A DNA stretch of 64,000 nt from contig NZ_QVEX01000001.1 of NCBI RefSeq assembly GCF_003434055.1, positions 248,001 to 312,000 on the forward strand, read 5' to 3'. Position 1 is the stretch's first letter; every line of letters begins with the position of its first letter. The DNA comes from Enterocloster aldenensis. GTDB lineage: Bacteria; Bacillota; Clostridia; Lachnospirales; Lachnospiraceae. This document shows positions 34,535-42,081 of this stretch, piece by piece. The notes under the pieces were generated by a model. That model saw only the letters and a program-made list of their open reading frames with translations. It ran no database searches and was not told the DNA's origin. The position numbers and the translations under genes are program-made.

Positions 34535-35629
34535 CTACTTCACCCTTTCTACTGATTCCTTTATGATTCTTAAGATTGTATCCGCCCCGGCGCGCATGGG
34601 GTTAATCCTTATCATGCGGTGTTCCAGGGTGGGGTCGGCTTTACGGAAGGTGCCGGAGACCCGGTAGAACATGGGAATCATCTCGTATTTTGATTCCGCG
34701 CCCACGGGATTGGGGGCAGCCCCCAGTTTCTCCGCCTCCGCCAGTACCTGTCCTGCAATGTCTTCCTGGAATTCCACCAGAAGCACCTTGGACTGGGCGT
34801 TTGCCAGAAATGCATCCCTGACCTGGGCAATCTCCCCTGCCTTCAGCCTGTTGACGCACTCCTCGCCCACCTGGGCCTGGATTGCCAGCGCCACAGGCGC
34901 ATAAACCAGGCCATGGAGCACATCCAGGGCCTCATGTCCCTGGGTCTGCATCCCTCCGGAATAACTCTCCGATATGAGGCGGTCTATATAACGCTTCCTG
35001 CCCGCAATCACCCCGATTCCCTCTGGCCCCAGCAGCTTGAAGGCTGAAAAGCAGGACAGGTCCGCGCCGCACTGCACTCCGATGTCCTTTACCTTCATCA
35101 CCGCATAATTGTCATCGGTGAGGACCGGGATATCCCTTGTGCCCTTGATGGCCCGTACAACTTCATGCATATCATAGCGGTCATCCAGCTTCTGCCTGGT
35201 ATACTGTACCAGCGCCCCCTTGATATCAGGATTGGCCTGAAGGACTGCTTCTATGTCCGCCAGGTCATTAAAATCCGCCTCCACCGGGACCAGCCCCAGC
35301 ATCTCAAAGGATGTGGCGGTAGTATTGTAAACCGGCGCTTTGTGCACCAGTATCTTATCCCCGCATGCCAGCATGGCGTGAAGCCCGAACCGTATGGCGC
35401 CGCTTCCGGCGCCCCGGACCAGGACACATGCTTCCGTATCAAAAATACGCGCAATCACTTTTTCCACCTTGCTGGTCGTAACCGGCTTATTAAGCCCCAT
35501 CACCACGCCAAGGTCGCCTCTGTTTAAAAACGCGTGTCCTTCAAATTCTCTTGTAATACAGTCCGTCACTTTAAACTGAAGCTTTACTGCCTCCTCAAGG
35601 GACAGGCTGTTAAGCGGATATGTCTGCAT
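34535..35629 (-). CDS. yhfS: YhfS-like PLP-dependent aminotransferase/lyase-fold protein
   Basis: 364 residues, fold type I. Motifs: CVLVRGAGSGAIRFGLHAMLACGDKILVHKAPVYNTTATSFEMLGLVPVE, the PLP-ring Asp in IPVLTDDNYAVMKV, and the Schiff-base Lys in LSCFSAFKLLGPEGIGVIAGRKRYIDRL, about residue 205. This resembles selenocysteine synthase/cysteine desulfurase relatives. Reaction unknown; together with YhfX it implies that the pathway handles an amino compound. Confidence 0.87.
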   Translation of the reverse strand: MQTYPLNSLSLEEAVKLQFKVTDCITREFEGHAFLNRGDLGVVMGLNKPVTTSKVEKVIARIFDTEACVLVRGAGSGAIRFGLHAMLACGDKILVHKAPVYNTTATSFEMLGLVPVEADFNDLADIEAVLQANPDIKGALVQYTRQKLDDRYDMHEVVRAIKGTRDIPVLTDDNYAVMKVKDIGVQCGADLSCFSAFKLLGPEGIGVIAGRKRYIDRLISESYSGGMQTQGHEALDVLHGLVYAPVALAIQAQVGEECVNRLKAGEIAQVRDAFLANAQSKVLLVEFQEDIAGQVLAEAEKLGAAPNPVGAESKYEMIPMFYRVSGTFRKADPTLEHRMIRINPMRAGADTILRIIKESVERVK

Positions 35630-35641
35630 GTCTGAAACCTC

Positions 35642-36556
35642 CTAATCATACTGTCTGCCCAAAAGGATCCTTTCCGGATTCTCCTTTAGCAGCATGTCTA
35701 TCTTCGCCTGTGTAAATCCCACTTCCAGCAGCAGGGGGATGAATACTTCAAACATATACCCATATCCAATCCCTCCCCTGGACTTCAGGTGGGATTTCCT
35801 TGTAATATCCATGGAAAGCACCACATGGGAAAGCATTCCCTCCTGGTCAATCCGCTTCAGCGCCTGTGCGCGGAAGGAATCCGGGCAGTAATTCAGTTTT
35901 CCCACTGTGTCAAAGCCTACATTGACGCCCCTCTTCAGGACATCAAGGATAACCTCCACGTCCTGGGATAAATCCATGTGCCCTATAATGATATCCTCCG
36001 GCCTTACCCCATGTCCAATCAGATAATCCGCCTGCTCTGCGCCCATGGTTCCCAGCGTGGTATGGGTTGTCACCGGCGCACCGGTCCTTACGGCAGCCAG
36101 GGCCACGGCGTCAAATACCTTCTGCTCCATATCCGTCATCTGCCGGCTGCTGGTTCCGGATTCCCCAATCACAGACGCGCGCATCCCTGTGTCTCCGGGG
36201 GCAGACTCCCATTGGCCGTCAATGCCCTGTGTCAGTTCCTGTTCCATCATGGACGCCAGTTCCTCCACAGACCGCCCGTATACACAGTCCGGCAGGAACG
36301 GCTCCTTGTAAAACCCGGTGGACACAAGAATGTTGATTCCTGTTTCCTCAGACACCCGCCTGATGTACCCCACATCCCTGCCCATCCCTAAATTGGTCAC
36401 TTCCAGTATATTCCTTACCCCATATCCGTACAGGCTTTTAAACTCTTTCACGGTTTCCTCAAAACAGTTAAGCCTGCAGTCCTCATCCTTTTTCACGCCT
36501 GACAGATTAATTGTCACATGTTCATGCATCAGCGTATAACCATCTGCTAGTTTCAT
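35642..36556 (-). CDS. php: Php (phosphotriesterase homology protein), amidohydrolase superfamily
   Basis: 304 residues. Binuclear metal-site motifs: HEHVTINLSG (HxH at the first strand), VIGESGTS, with Glu at the place of the carboxylated lysine found in true phosphotriesterase, as in E. coli Php, then PVTTHTTLGTM, IIIGHMDLSQDVEVILDVL and the catalytic Asp in SMDITRKSHLKS. Such proteins usually open lactones or phospho-lactones rather than organophosphates. It is between yhfS and the amidase gene. Confidence 0.88.
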   Translation of the reverse strand: MKLADGYTLMHEHVTINLSGVKKDEDCRLNCFEETVKEFKSLYGYGVRNILEVTNLGMGRDVGYIRRVSEETGINILVSTGFYKEPFLPDCVYGRSVEELASMMEQELTQGIDGQWESAPGDTGMRASVIGESGTSSRQMTDMEQKVFDAVALAAVRTGAPVTTHTTLGTMGAEQADYLIGHGVRPEDIIIGHMDLSQDVEVILDVLKRGVNVGFDTVGKLNYCPDSFRAQALKRIDQEGMLSHVVLSMDITRKSHLKSRGGIGYGYMFEVFIPLLLEVGFTQAKIDMLLKENPERILLGRQYD

Positions 36557-36593
36557 TCTTTTCCCAATCCGTCCATACTTGACAATTTTTTAC

Positions 36594-37646
36594 CTATTCC
36601 CCGAGAAGCCCTTCCTCTAAGGCCCCATAGGAAAAATAGGCATCCATGTTCCTGAAATACCTTTTTATCAGTTCGTCTTCTATCTTCGGAAAATCCTCTG
36701 CAATGCTGAACATTTTTTCTATTTTCTCTTTTTTTGACTCACACAGCAGCACATAGCCGCTTGCAAAGGCATTGTCTGGAATGCACAGGGCTGTTGCACC
36801 AACCATGTTGGCCACCCTGATTAAAAATTTGCCGCTTTTTAACTGGTCTTCCTGGGTTTCCTCATCAAAATGGCCAAGAATACTATCACCTATACCATTT
36901 ACATCAATCTTTTTTTCGTAATGAATCAGCACGTCACAGCCAGGAAGATACTGTTTCAGGAAATTAATCATCGGCTCCCTGCTGTTATCAAAAACAGGAA
37001 AATCTACTGTTTCTATCTTTATCTTGGTTTTTTCATAAATCTTTTCCGGCAGTTTTTGGTGTTCCTTCCATGCTTCCGGGCAGATTACATGGACAGGCAT
37101 ATCGTTTTCCCTTAATTCCAGGCAGATTCCGGCGGCTTTCTTTATTACAGCTAAGTCCCTAGTAATAAATCCCAGAGATGGCGTAAAACACAAGCCATCC
37201 GTGGAACATTTCCCATATTGTTTCATATGCTCCTGTTCCATCAACGGGCTGATAAATCCGTAACATTGTACACTCATTGCCGGAGCAAGAACTGAACCGC
37301 CTCCATCCGTTCCGATTCCCAAATCATTGATTCCCAAAAATACATTGATTGCCGTACCGCTGCTGGAACCTGTCATCCTTCTTCCGGTAATGGGATTCCT
37401 TAACTGCATATCAACTGCCCTTCCATTGATACTGCACCGGTCCACCGTATGCAGTATATATCCATGGGCTTTCAGCCGCTGAATGAGCCGCAGGGGTATT
37501 TGGACCGCATTTTTCATACCGATATAATGGATATCATCATGTTTTTCCAGGGCATGGATTGCCTGAGGATATACTCTCTCTACTGAATGGTATGGATCTT
37601 TCATTGCAAGAAAGGTTTGCTGCGCATGTTTTATTATCTCATTCAT
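36594..37646 (-). CDS. Amidase-signature family protein, extra member of the yhf operon
   Basis: 350 residues, short for the amidase-signature family (usually 450-500). The core is present: K in HYIGMKNAVQIP (catalytic Lys), the SS-rich stretch GRRMTGSSSGTAINVFLGINDLGIGTDGGGSVLAPA with the cis-Ser and nucleophile Ser of GTDGGGS, and a C-terminal CDVLI...LIRVANMVGATALCIPD segment. Residues between the Lys and the signature are compressed. It overlaps yhfU by four bases, so it is a true operon member; E. coli yhf operons have no such gene. An amide or ammonia-releasing hydrolase is likely. Base content is visibly A/T-richer than yhfS/yhfX. Confidence 0.85.
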   Translation of the reverse strand: MNEIIKHAQQTFLAMKDPYHSVERVYPQAIHALEKHDDIHYIGMKNAVQIPLRLIQRLKAHGYILHTVDRCSINGRAVDMQLRNPITGRRMTGSSSGTAINVFLGINDLGIGTDGGGSVLAPAMSVQCYGFISPLMEQEHMKQYGKCSTDGLCFTPSLGFITRDLAVIKKAAGICLELRENDMPVHVICPEAWKEHQKLPEKIYEKTKIKIETVDFPVFDNSREPMINFLKQYLPGCDVLIHYEKKIDVNGIGDSILGHFDEETQEDQLKSGKFLIRVANMVGATALCIPDNAFASGYVLLCESKKEKIEKMFSIAEDFPKIEDELIKRYFRNMDAYFSYGALEEGLLGE

Positions 37647-37999
37647 CCCATGATTCCCCGCATGATTACAGGTATTACACTGGCTGCCGCTTCAGGGACA
37701 AACCCAAATGCCTTCTTTCCGTTTTCGATTGATTTTAAAATCTCATCATCATCCAGCACCTTTCCTACCATGGCAACCGTAATACATTTATCCATTCCGT
37801 TCATGGCAATCGCCATCCCCAACGCCCCTCCGGCCCCTGTCTGGCAGGAACCAAAATAATAATCCGCCTGTCCATTTTTTAACGCCAAAGCCGCTTGTAT
37901 GTCCTGCATAATAACCACTTCCACCTGACCGTTTCCATACTTCTCTATTAACTCAGCATTCTCTTTTTTATTCAATGCCCCACCTACGACAATTTTCAT
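37643..37999 (-). CDS. yhfU: YhfU-like DUF2620 protein
   Basis: 118 residues: MKIVVGGALNKKENAELIEKYGNGQVEVVIMQDIQAALALKNGQADYYFGSCQTGAGGALGMAIAMNGMDKCITVAM and a C-terminal helix ending VIPVIMRGIMG. The Gly-rich SCQTGAGGALGMAI stretch marks DUF2620. Its function is unknown; always sitting beside the membrane protein YhfT, it may be a cytoplasmic transport subunit, loosely like an EIIB. The start follows GAGG with long spacing (10). Confidence 0.82.
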   Translation of the reverse strand: MKIVVGGALNKKENAELIEKYGNGQVEVVIMQDIQAALALKNGQADYYFGSCQTGAGGALGMAIAMNGMDKCITVAMVGKVLDDDEILKSIENGKKAFGFVPEAAASVIPVIMRGIMG

Positions 38000-38019
38000 T
38001 ATACAATACCTCACTTTTC

Positions 38020-39342
38020 TTAAATTAATGAAAGTCCCAATACCTTAATCAGATTTGCTACAAAACCCATGGCAATTGTAACTACCGGTCCTACAGCCAT
38101 TGGTATCAGGAACGGCTTTTTGGCACACTTATTCATCATCCATACAATCATCACAATCATGGATCCAATATATGACATGCCCACTTCGTTCATGATTGCC
38201 CCCGAAGCCGTAAATCCTCCTACCAGCAGCGCCACCTCAAGAATTTGTGACATCGCATTCCTGATATGGTCTCCCAATTCCCTAAGCGCCGGGAACTTAT
38301 CCAGCATATTCCCGATACTTCCAAGAAAAAATGTCTCCATTGTAATCACTGCTGCCCCGCTTGCAAAGGCCGCTGCACAGGTCACTGGCGTGGAGAAACC
38401 GAAAGATGCGCAAAGCATCCCTGCTGCTACAGAAAAATAGGCACCCGCCGGGGAAAATACGCCTGTTACAATAGCGGTTGTATAAACCAGAGGGATATAA
38501 CCGATTGCCCGGATAAATGCAACCAGGGATGCCTGGGCAAACTCACCTTTCATCTGGAGAGGTCCTGATATTACATCCGTTGTCAATACGCACTGTGAAG
38601 ATGCAACTGAAAGCAATCCACCCATAATCAAAAAGTAAATCCAATTTTTCTTAATGCGGTTCACATTATCTGTAAAAATATTCGTCAAATCAGCTCCAAT
38701 CGCTTCCTGTTTAGTCCTGACTGCAAACATAATCATCACAATGCTTCCTGCAAGCATGGACATTCCATCTGCATTAAGAGAAAGCTTGAACTCCCCAATA
38801 TTAAAAACCCCGAAATTTTTAATCAATACATAGACTGCTAATGTGATAACCGCAGTAATACCGCCTTTTTTGATTCCATGCTGATATGCCACGGCAAGTG
38901 ATGGAAAAATAGCAAAGGTTGCTACAACAATATCTGCTACATTTCCTATATAAGGCAGAAAGTTTACAGGTAATATGGAGAAAAAATTTGCAATCGATGA
39001 CATAAAGGCAACTACCATAAGCCCCCATACCGCACCGATTACTCCTGATATGACCGTTCCCTTGGGCGAATCAGGACACCATGTTCCTATAATATCCCCC
39101 ATCAGCAAAAAAGTATGGATTATGATGATTCCCATTGCAATCGAATTTGTAAAACCAAATCCAACAATTAATCCAAAACTTACGGCAAAGGATGTGGCAG
39201 CCAGGGATTTCCGATCCATCCTCCCATTAAAATACTCCGCATATACAGGCCGGAATCCATCATTGTATACAGCAACATTCTTATTTGCTAAAATAGATGA
39301 CATGGCGCCGATTCCGGCTGCTAATAAATAGTTTAACATCAT
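38020..39342 (-). CDS. yhfT: YhfT-like membrane transporter
   Basis: 440 residues with about eleven membrane segments. It opens MMLNYLLAAGIGAMSSILANKNVAVYNDGFRPVYAEYFNGRMDRKSLAATSFAVSFGLIVGFGFTNSIAMGIIIIHTFLLMGDIIGTWCPDS, matching YhfT. GAAVITMETFFLGSIGNMLDKFPALRELGDHIR near residue 310 and a Gly-rich C-terminal half follow. It presumably imports the pathway substrate. Base composition is among the most A/T-rich in the window. Confidence 0.87.
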   Translation of the reverse strand: MMLNYLLAAGIGAMSSILANKNVAVYNDGFRPVYAEYFNGRMDRKSLAATSFAVSFGLIVGFGFTNSIAMGIIIIHTFLLMGDIIGTWCPDSPKGTVISGVIGAVWGLMVVAFMSSIANFFSILPVNFLPYIGNVADIVVATFAIFPSLAVAYQHGIKKGGITAVITLAVYVLIKNFGVFNIGEFKLSLNADGMSMLAGSIVMIMFAVRTKQEAIGADLTNIFTDNVNRIKKNWIYFLIMGGLLSVASSQCVLTTDVISGPLQMKGEFAQASLVAFIRAIGYIPLVYTTAIVTGVFSPAGAYFSVAAGMLCASFGFSTPVTCAAAFASGAAVITMETFFLGSIGNMLDKFPALRELGDHIRNAMSQILEVALLVGGFTASGAIMNEVGMSYIGSMIVMIVWMMNKCAKKPFLIPMAVGPVVTIAMGFVANLIKVLGLSLI

Positions 39343-39369
39343 AATATTTCCCCTTTCTCCGCAATGGAT

Positions 39370-39732
39370 TTACATTAATATATTACACAGATGGACTGTC
39401 AAAAAGTCGGTTTCCGCTTGTGTGAATTTCAGCGTTGTGCATTCTAAAATTTTCCGGCTGATTCCACATGCCTGCGGATAAACCCGTTCCTCCTTTACTG
39501 TGTCCAAAACCTCCTGGCTGATTTGCATCTCTCCTGTATCTCCTTTCTCCATTCTTTCCCCTGCCAATGCCAGATGGGTAATCAGCATATTCAGTTTATC
39601 CGAATCTGCGCCTGGGTGTTCTGCTAAAATCAGTCCCGCCGCCATCATGCAGAATTCGGACACCCCGCAGGAAATCATCCCCGCATCCTCCATGATTTTA
39701 AGCCTCTCCTTAACTTCAGCCATCCTATCCAT
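39370..39732 (-). CDS. yhfY: YhfY-like PRD-domain protein
   Basis: 120 residues with one PTS regulation domain and no DNA-binding part. The two conserved His contexts are visible: NMLITHLALAGERM and FTQAETDFLTVHLCNILM, matching the HLxxAxxR and EhxxixxH patterns phosphorylated by the PTS phosphocarriers. A free-standing PRD suggests that sugar-PTS status feeds into control or transport. The start at 39732 has GGGGG six bases upstream; the next Met, three codons on, is possible. Confidence 0.8.
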   Translation of the reverse strand: MDRMAEVKERLKIMEDAGMISCGVSEFCMMAAGLILAEHPGADSDKLNMLITHLALAGERMEKGDTGEMQISQEVLDTVKEERVYPQACGISRKILECTTLKFTQAETDFLTVHLCNILM

Positions 39733-39747
39733 TCCTTTCCCCCTTTT

Positions 39748-39773
39748 TTGAATATACATTTTTTTGTACTTTC
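39748..39773. promoter_or_regulatory. yhf operator copy 1 (upstream of yhfY-T-U operon)
   Basis: GAATATACATTTTTTTGTAC (39750-39769) is the 20-base core of a 26-base block that recurs with one mismatch at 40841-40866. Inner dyad TACA...TGTA. It lies just before the yhfY ribosome site. Confidence 0.72.
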
Positions 39774-39851
39774 AATTATATATGAAAGAGCGGACAATGC
39801 GCTCTTCATATTCCTCAATATAGCTTCCTTTTTAATTTCAGCTTTGTTATT

Positions 39852-40784
39852 TTAGAAATACGGCCGCCTGATACCGTCCCTTACCTCTCCAAGAATCTTT
39901 AGCGTACCCTCCACACTGATATACTTCATCAGCAGTTCTGCCAGATTTTCATTCCCTTTCTTAATCACCATCACCGCGGTGGAAAACATGTTATTATACT
40001 GATCCTCTGCCAGGAACACAATCTTCAGGTCATCCAGACGGTGGTTCTCAATTATATCATCATAGTTCCACACACCTGCGTCAATGGTCCCGTCCAAAAG
40101 TGATGAGATTGTCTGCTGGGTCCTGATATCCACCAGATGTACCTTCTTATCCTTAATCAGGTTCCTGGTAATACGGCTCTGGTCCAGGGAATCCTCATCA
40201 TAGGCCACTTTCATGCCATCCATGATTCCCTCTGCCTTCTGGTCCCGAAGCAAAAGGATATGCTTGGACAGGAAGCTGCCCGCCCCGAAGTTCATCAGGC
40301 ACTCAATATTCCTTCCGTAGGAAATGGCGTGCTCCGCCGCGTACTGGGATACAATGGCAAACTGGTAGGTCCCTGATTCCACCAGCTGAATCCTGCCCAC
40401 AGCCCCTCTTGCATAGGCCATGTTGAATTTAAGCTTCTTTAACTGCTCATAGATGGCCGTGGCAAACCCCTCGTAGGTCTGGGAATAGGGCAGCGGCATG
40501 ATGCCCATGATTTCCTGCTGCAGGCAGTTCTCCTGAAGCTTCACGTAATCCAGGGCTTCTATGTATGTTCCCTGATGTCCATGGTGTGCCAGCGTCACCG
40601 CCCCAATGTCCTTAAGGTAATTAAAGGCATTCTGCATGGTTCCCCTGGATACCTGGAACTCCTCCTGGTAATAGGAGATGGGCGCAATACGGTCCCCCAC
40701 ATCCTTGGAGAGCAGGTTCAGGGCCAGCTTGCTGATGGTAACACCTTTTTTTTGATATAAAACCTGACTGGCATCCATCTTCAT
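39852..40784 (-). CDS. yhfZ: YhfZ-like transcriptional regulator (GntR-type HTH plus binding-protein-like sensor)
   Basis: 310 residues. The N-terminal winged helix reads ISKLALNLLSKDVGDRIAPISYYQEEFQVSRGTMQNAFNYLKDIGAVTLAHHGHQGTYIEAL, with recognition helix SRGTMQNAFNYLK. The C-terminal two-thirds look like a type II periplasmic-binding fold (GIMPLPYSQTYEGFATAIYEQLKKL, YQFAIVSQYAAEHAI, GMKVAYDEDSLDQ, DAGVWNYDDIIEN). It is first of the yhf genes and is GC-rich like yhfW/X/S, unlike the A/T-rich genes directly downstream. The 26-base operator in its leader suggests autoregulation. Confidence 0.85.
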   Translation of the reverse strand: MKMDASQVLYQKKGVTISKLALNLLSKDVGDRIAPISYYQEEFQVSRGTMQNAFNYLKDIGAVTLAHHGHQGTYIEALDYVKLQENCLQQEIMGIMPLPYSQTYEGFATAIYEQLKKLKFNMAYARGAVGRIQLVESGTYQFAIVSQYAAEHAISYGRNIECLMNFGAGSFLSKHILLLRDQKAEGIMDGMKVAYDEDSLDQSRITRNLIKDKKVHLVDIRTQQTISSLLDGTIDAGVWNYDDIIENHRLDDLKIVFLAEDQYNNMFSTAVMVIKKGNENLAELLMKYISVEGTLKILGEVRDGIRRPYF

Positions 40785-40819
40785 ACTGTAAGCCCACCCC
40801 TTTGGTAACCTTTGACCAT

Positions 40820-40842
40820 AACCAGCAGGAATCCTGCTGGTT
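40820..40842. promoter_or_regulatory. Perfect 23-base palindrome in the yhfZ leader
   Basis: Arms AACCAGCAGGA (40820-40830) and TCCTGCTGGTT (40832-40842) around one central base. It directly abuts the operator copy at 40841 and lies before the yhfZ ribosome site. It could be an mRNA hairpin or a second operator. Confidence 0.65.
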
Positions 40843-40866
40843 GAATATACATTTTTTTGTACCTTC
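40841..40866. promoter_or_regulatory. yhf operator copy 2 (upstream of yhfZ)
   Basis: Matches 39748-39773 at 25 of 26 bases; the core GAATATACATTTTTTTGTAC is at 40843-40862. It starts about ten bases downstream of the yhfZ -10, so a bound protein would block early elongation. Confidence 0.75.
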
Positions 40867-40875
40867 TATAGTGAT

Positions 40876-40904
40876 AGAATAACACTGACTGTATAAATTG
40901 TCAA
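40876..40904 (-). promoter_or_regulatory. yhfZ promoter
   Basis: -35 TTGACA (40904-40899), 17-base spacer, -10 TATTCT (40881-40876). It probably drives the whole yhf operon. Confidence 0.75.
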
Positions 40905-40954
40905 GAAATTTATCAGAAAATATTTGCAGGCAACCCTGTTGGGCCTGACATGAT

Positions 40955-41677
40955 TCATCCTGCCCCGTCCAGCAGCGCGTCAATAATCCCCTGAACCGTC
41001 TTCTCCTCCACCTGCAGCGTCAGTTCCGGCTCATTCATATGCTCCAGATAATGGGCATCCGAGTTACTGATAATCCTGCACTTATCCAGATACGGGTTAT
41101 CCTTTTGCAGTTGATGCAGCTTTTTTAAATCCTTCACCTCAGCTGTCCGGAACCTGCTGTCCGGAGGAATGAAGCCCAGGTTTGCAATCAGGCTGTTGGC
41201 CGTCTTATCCACATGGGCCGGGAACATGACGCCGCCGTAAGAGCGCACCAGTTCCCACAGTCCGTCAAAAGAAATTTCCGTGGCATTTATCAGAAGGTTG
41301 GGCTCTGTGCCGCACACCTGATCCTGTTCATTGTATATCTGCTGCTTACCGAAAATGGCTTCGTTATTAGGAAACCGTATCAGCTTCCCATAGACATAGG
41401 AATCAAAACAGAGCGCCGCCTCCAGATTGGGAAACAGGCACACTGCATGGACTTCCTCAGACGTATTGATTTCCATGCCCGGCACTGCCAGCACGCCGTA
41501 TTCCCTGGCCGCAGCCATGAAGGCAGGACAGTTGCGGCAGGTATTATGGTCGGTCAGGGCCACGGCCTCCAGCCCCTTAAGGGCAGCCATGCCTGCAATA
41601 TTGGCAGGCGTCATATCATCATCCCCGCAGGGCGACAGACAGGAATGGATATGAAGGTCATAGGTCAGGCCCGTCAT
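40955..41677 (-). CDS. PHP-domain metal-dependent phosphoesterase of the hydrogenase sensory cluster
   Basis: 240 residues. PHP motifs: YDLHIHSCLSPCGDDDMTPANIAGMAALKG, VALTDHNTCRN, VPGMEINTSEEVHAVCLFP, MFPAHVDKTANS and IISNSDAHYLEHM, giving the His/Asp/Glu ligands of a tri-metal centre. The substrate is unknown; PHP proteins hydrolyse phosphoesters such as histidinol phosphate, nucleic acid ends or nucleotides. It overlaps the DRTGG-type gene by four bases and is last in the minus-strand sensory operon. Confidence 0.9.
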   Translation of the reverse strand: MTGLTYDLHIHSCLSPCGDDDMTPANIAGMAALKGLEAVALTDHNTCRNCPAFMAAAREYGVLAVPGMEINTSEEVHAVCLFPNLEAALCFDSYVYGKLIRFPNNEAIFGKQQIYNEQDQVCGTEPNLLINATEISFDGLWELVRSYGGVMFPAHVDKTANSLIANLGFIPPDSRFRTAEVKDLKKLHQLQKDNPYLDKCRIISNSDAHYLEHMNEPELTLQVEEKTVQGIIDALLDGAG

Positions 41678-42081
41678 TGCCGCGGATCACCTGCCCCAGG
41701 AGTGTCATCCGAAGACGCGCAGGCCACGGCCTCTCCATCCGGGCAGTCATTGCCCAGCAGCCCATATATCTTAAGGGCCGCCTCAAAGATAGGCATATCC
41801 GTGGACATCACGGTTATCTCCTGGTCCGCCGCCTTCTTCTTTGCCACCTCATCCAGGACCGCTCCTTCCGCCAGGATCACGCAGGCCGCATCCGTCAGCG
41901 CGGCCACTGCCAGGGTATTCATATTACCCATGACCGTCACCCATGCACATCCGGCAGGCGCCCGGCCCATGGCAATGCTCAAAAGGTCGCAGCAGAAAGG
42001 CGTGGTTATCTCCCGATTCAGGCCATCCCCCTGGTTCACTACTTTAAATATCCCCTGTTCCATCAATCCCCGTACCGTCAC
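41674..42081 (-). CDS. DRTGG-type domain protein (second copy)
   Basis: About 135 residues: MTVRGLMEQGIFKVVNQGDGLNREITTPFCCDLLSIAMGRAPAGCAWVTVMGNMNTLAVAALTDAACVILAEGAVLDEVAKKKAADQEITVMSTDMPIFEAALKIYGLLG, then a Cys/Asp-rich tail. It resembles the gene at 44011-44358 in opening (MTVR), the CDLLSxAMG/SDMMSDVLAF helix and the late VxATxxxMFxA-type segment. The start is GTG overlapping the HydS stop (GTGA). The likeness of its N-terminus to the paralogue supports that start. Proteins of this type often accompany clostridial hydrogenases; their role is unknown, perhaps nucleotide sensing. Confidence 0.78.
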   Translation of the reverse strand: MTVRGLMEQGIFKVVNQGDGLNREITTPFCCDLLSIAMGRAPAGCAWVTVMGNMNTLAVAALTDAACVILAEGAVLDEVAKKKAADQEITVMSTDMPIFEAALKIYGLLGNDCPDGEAVACASSDDTPGAGDPRQ

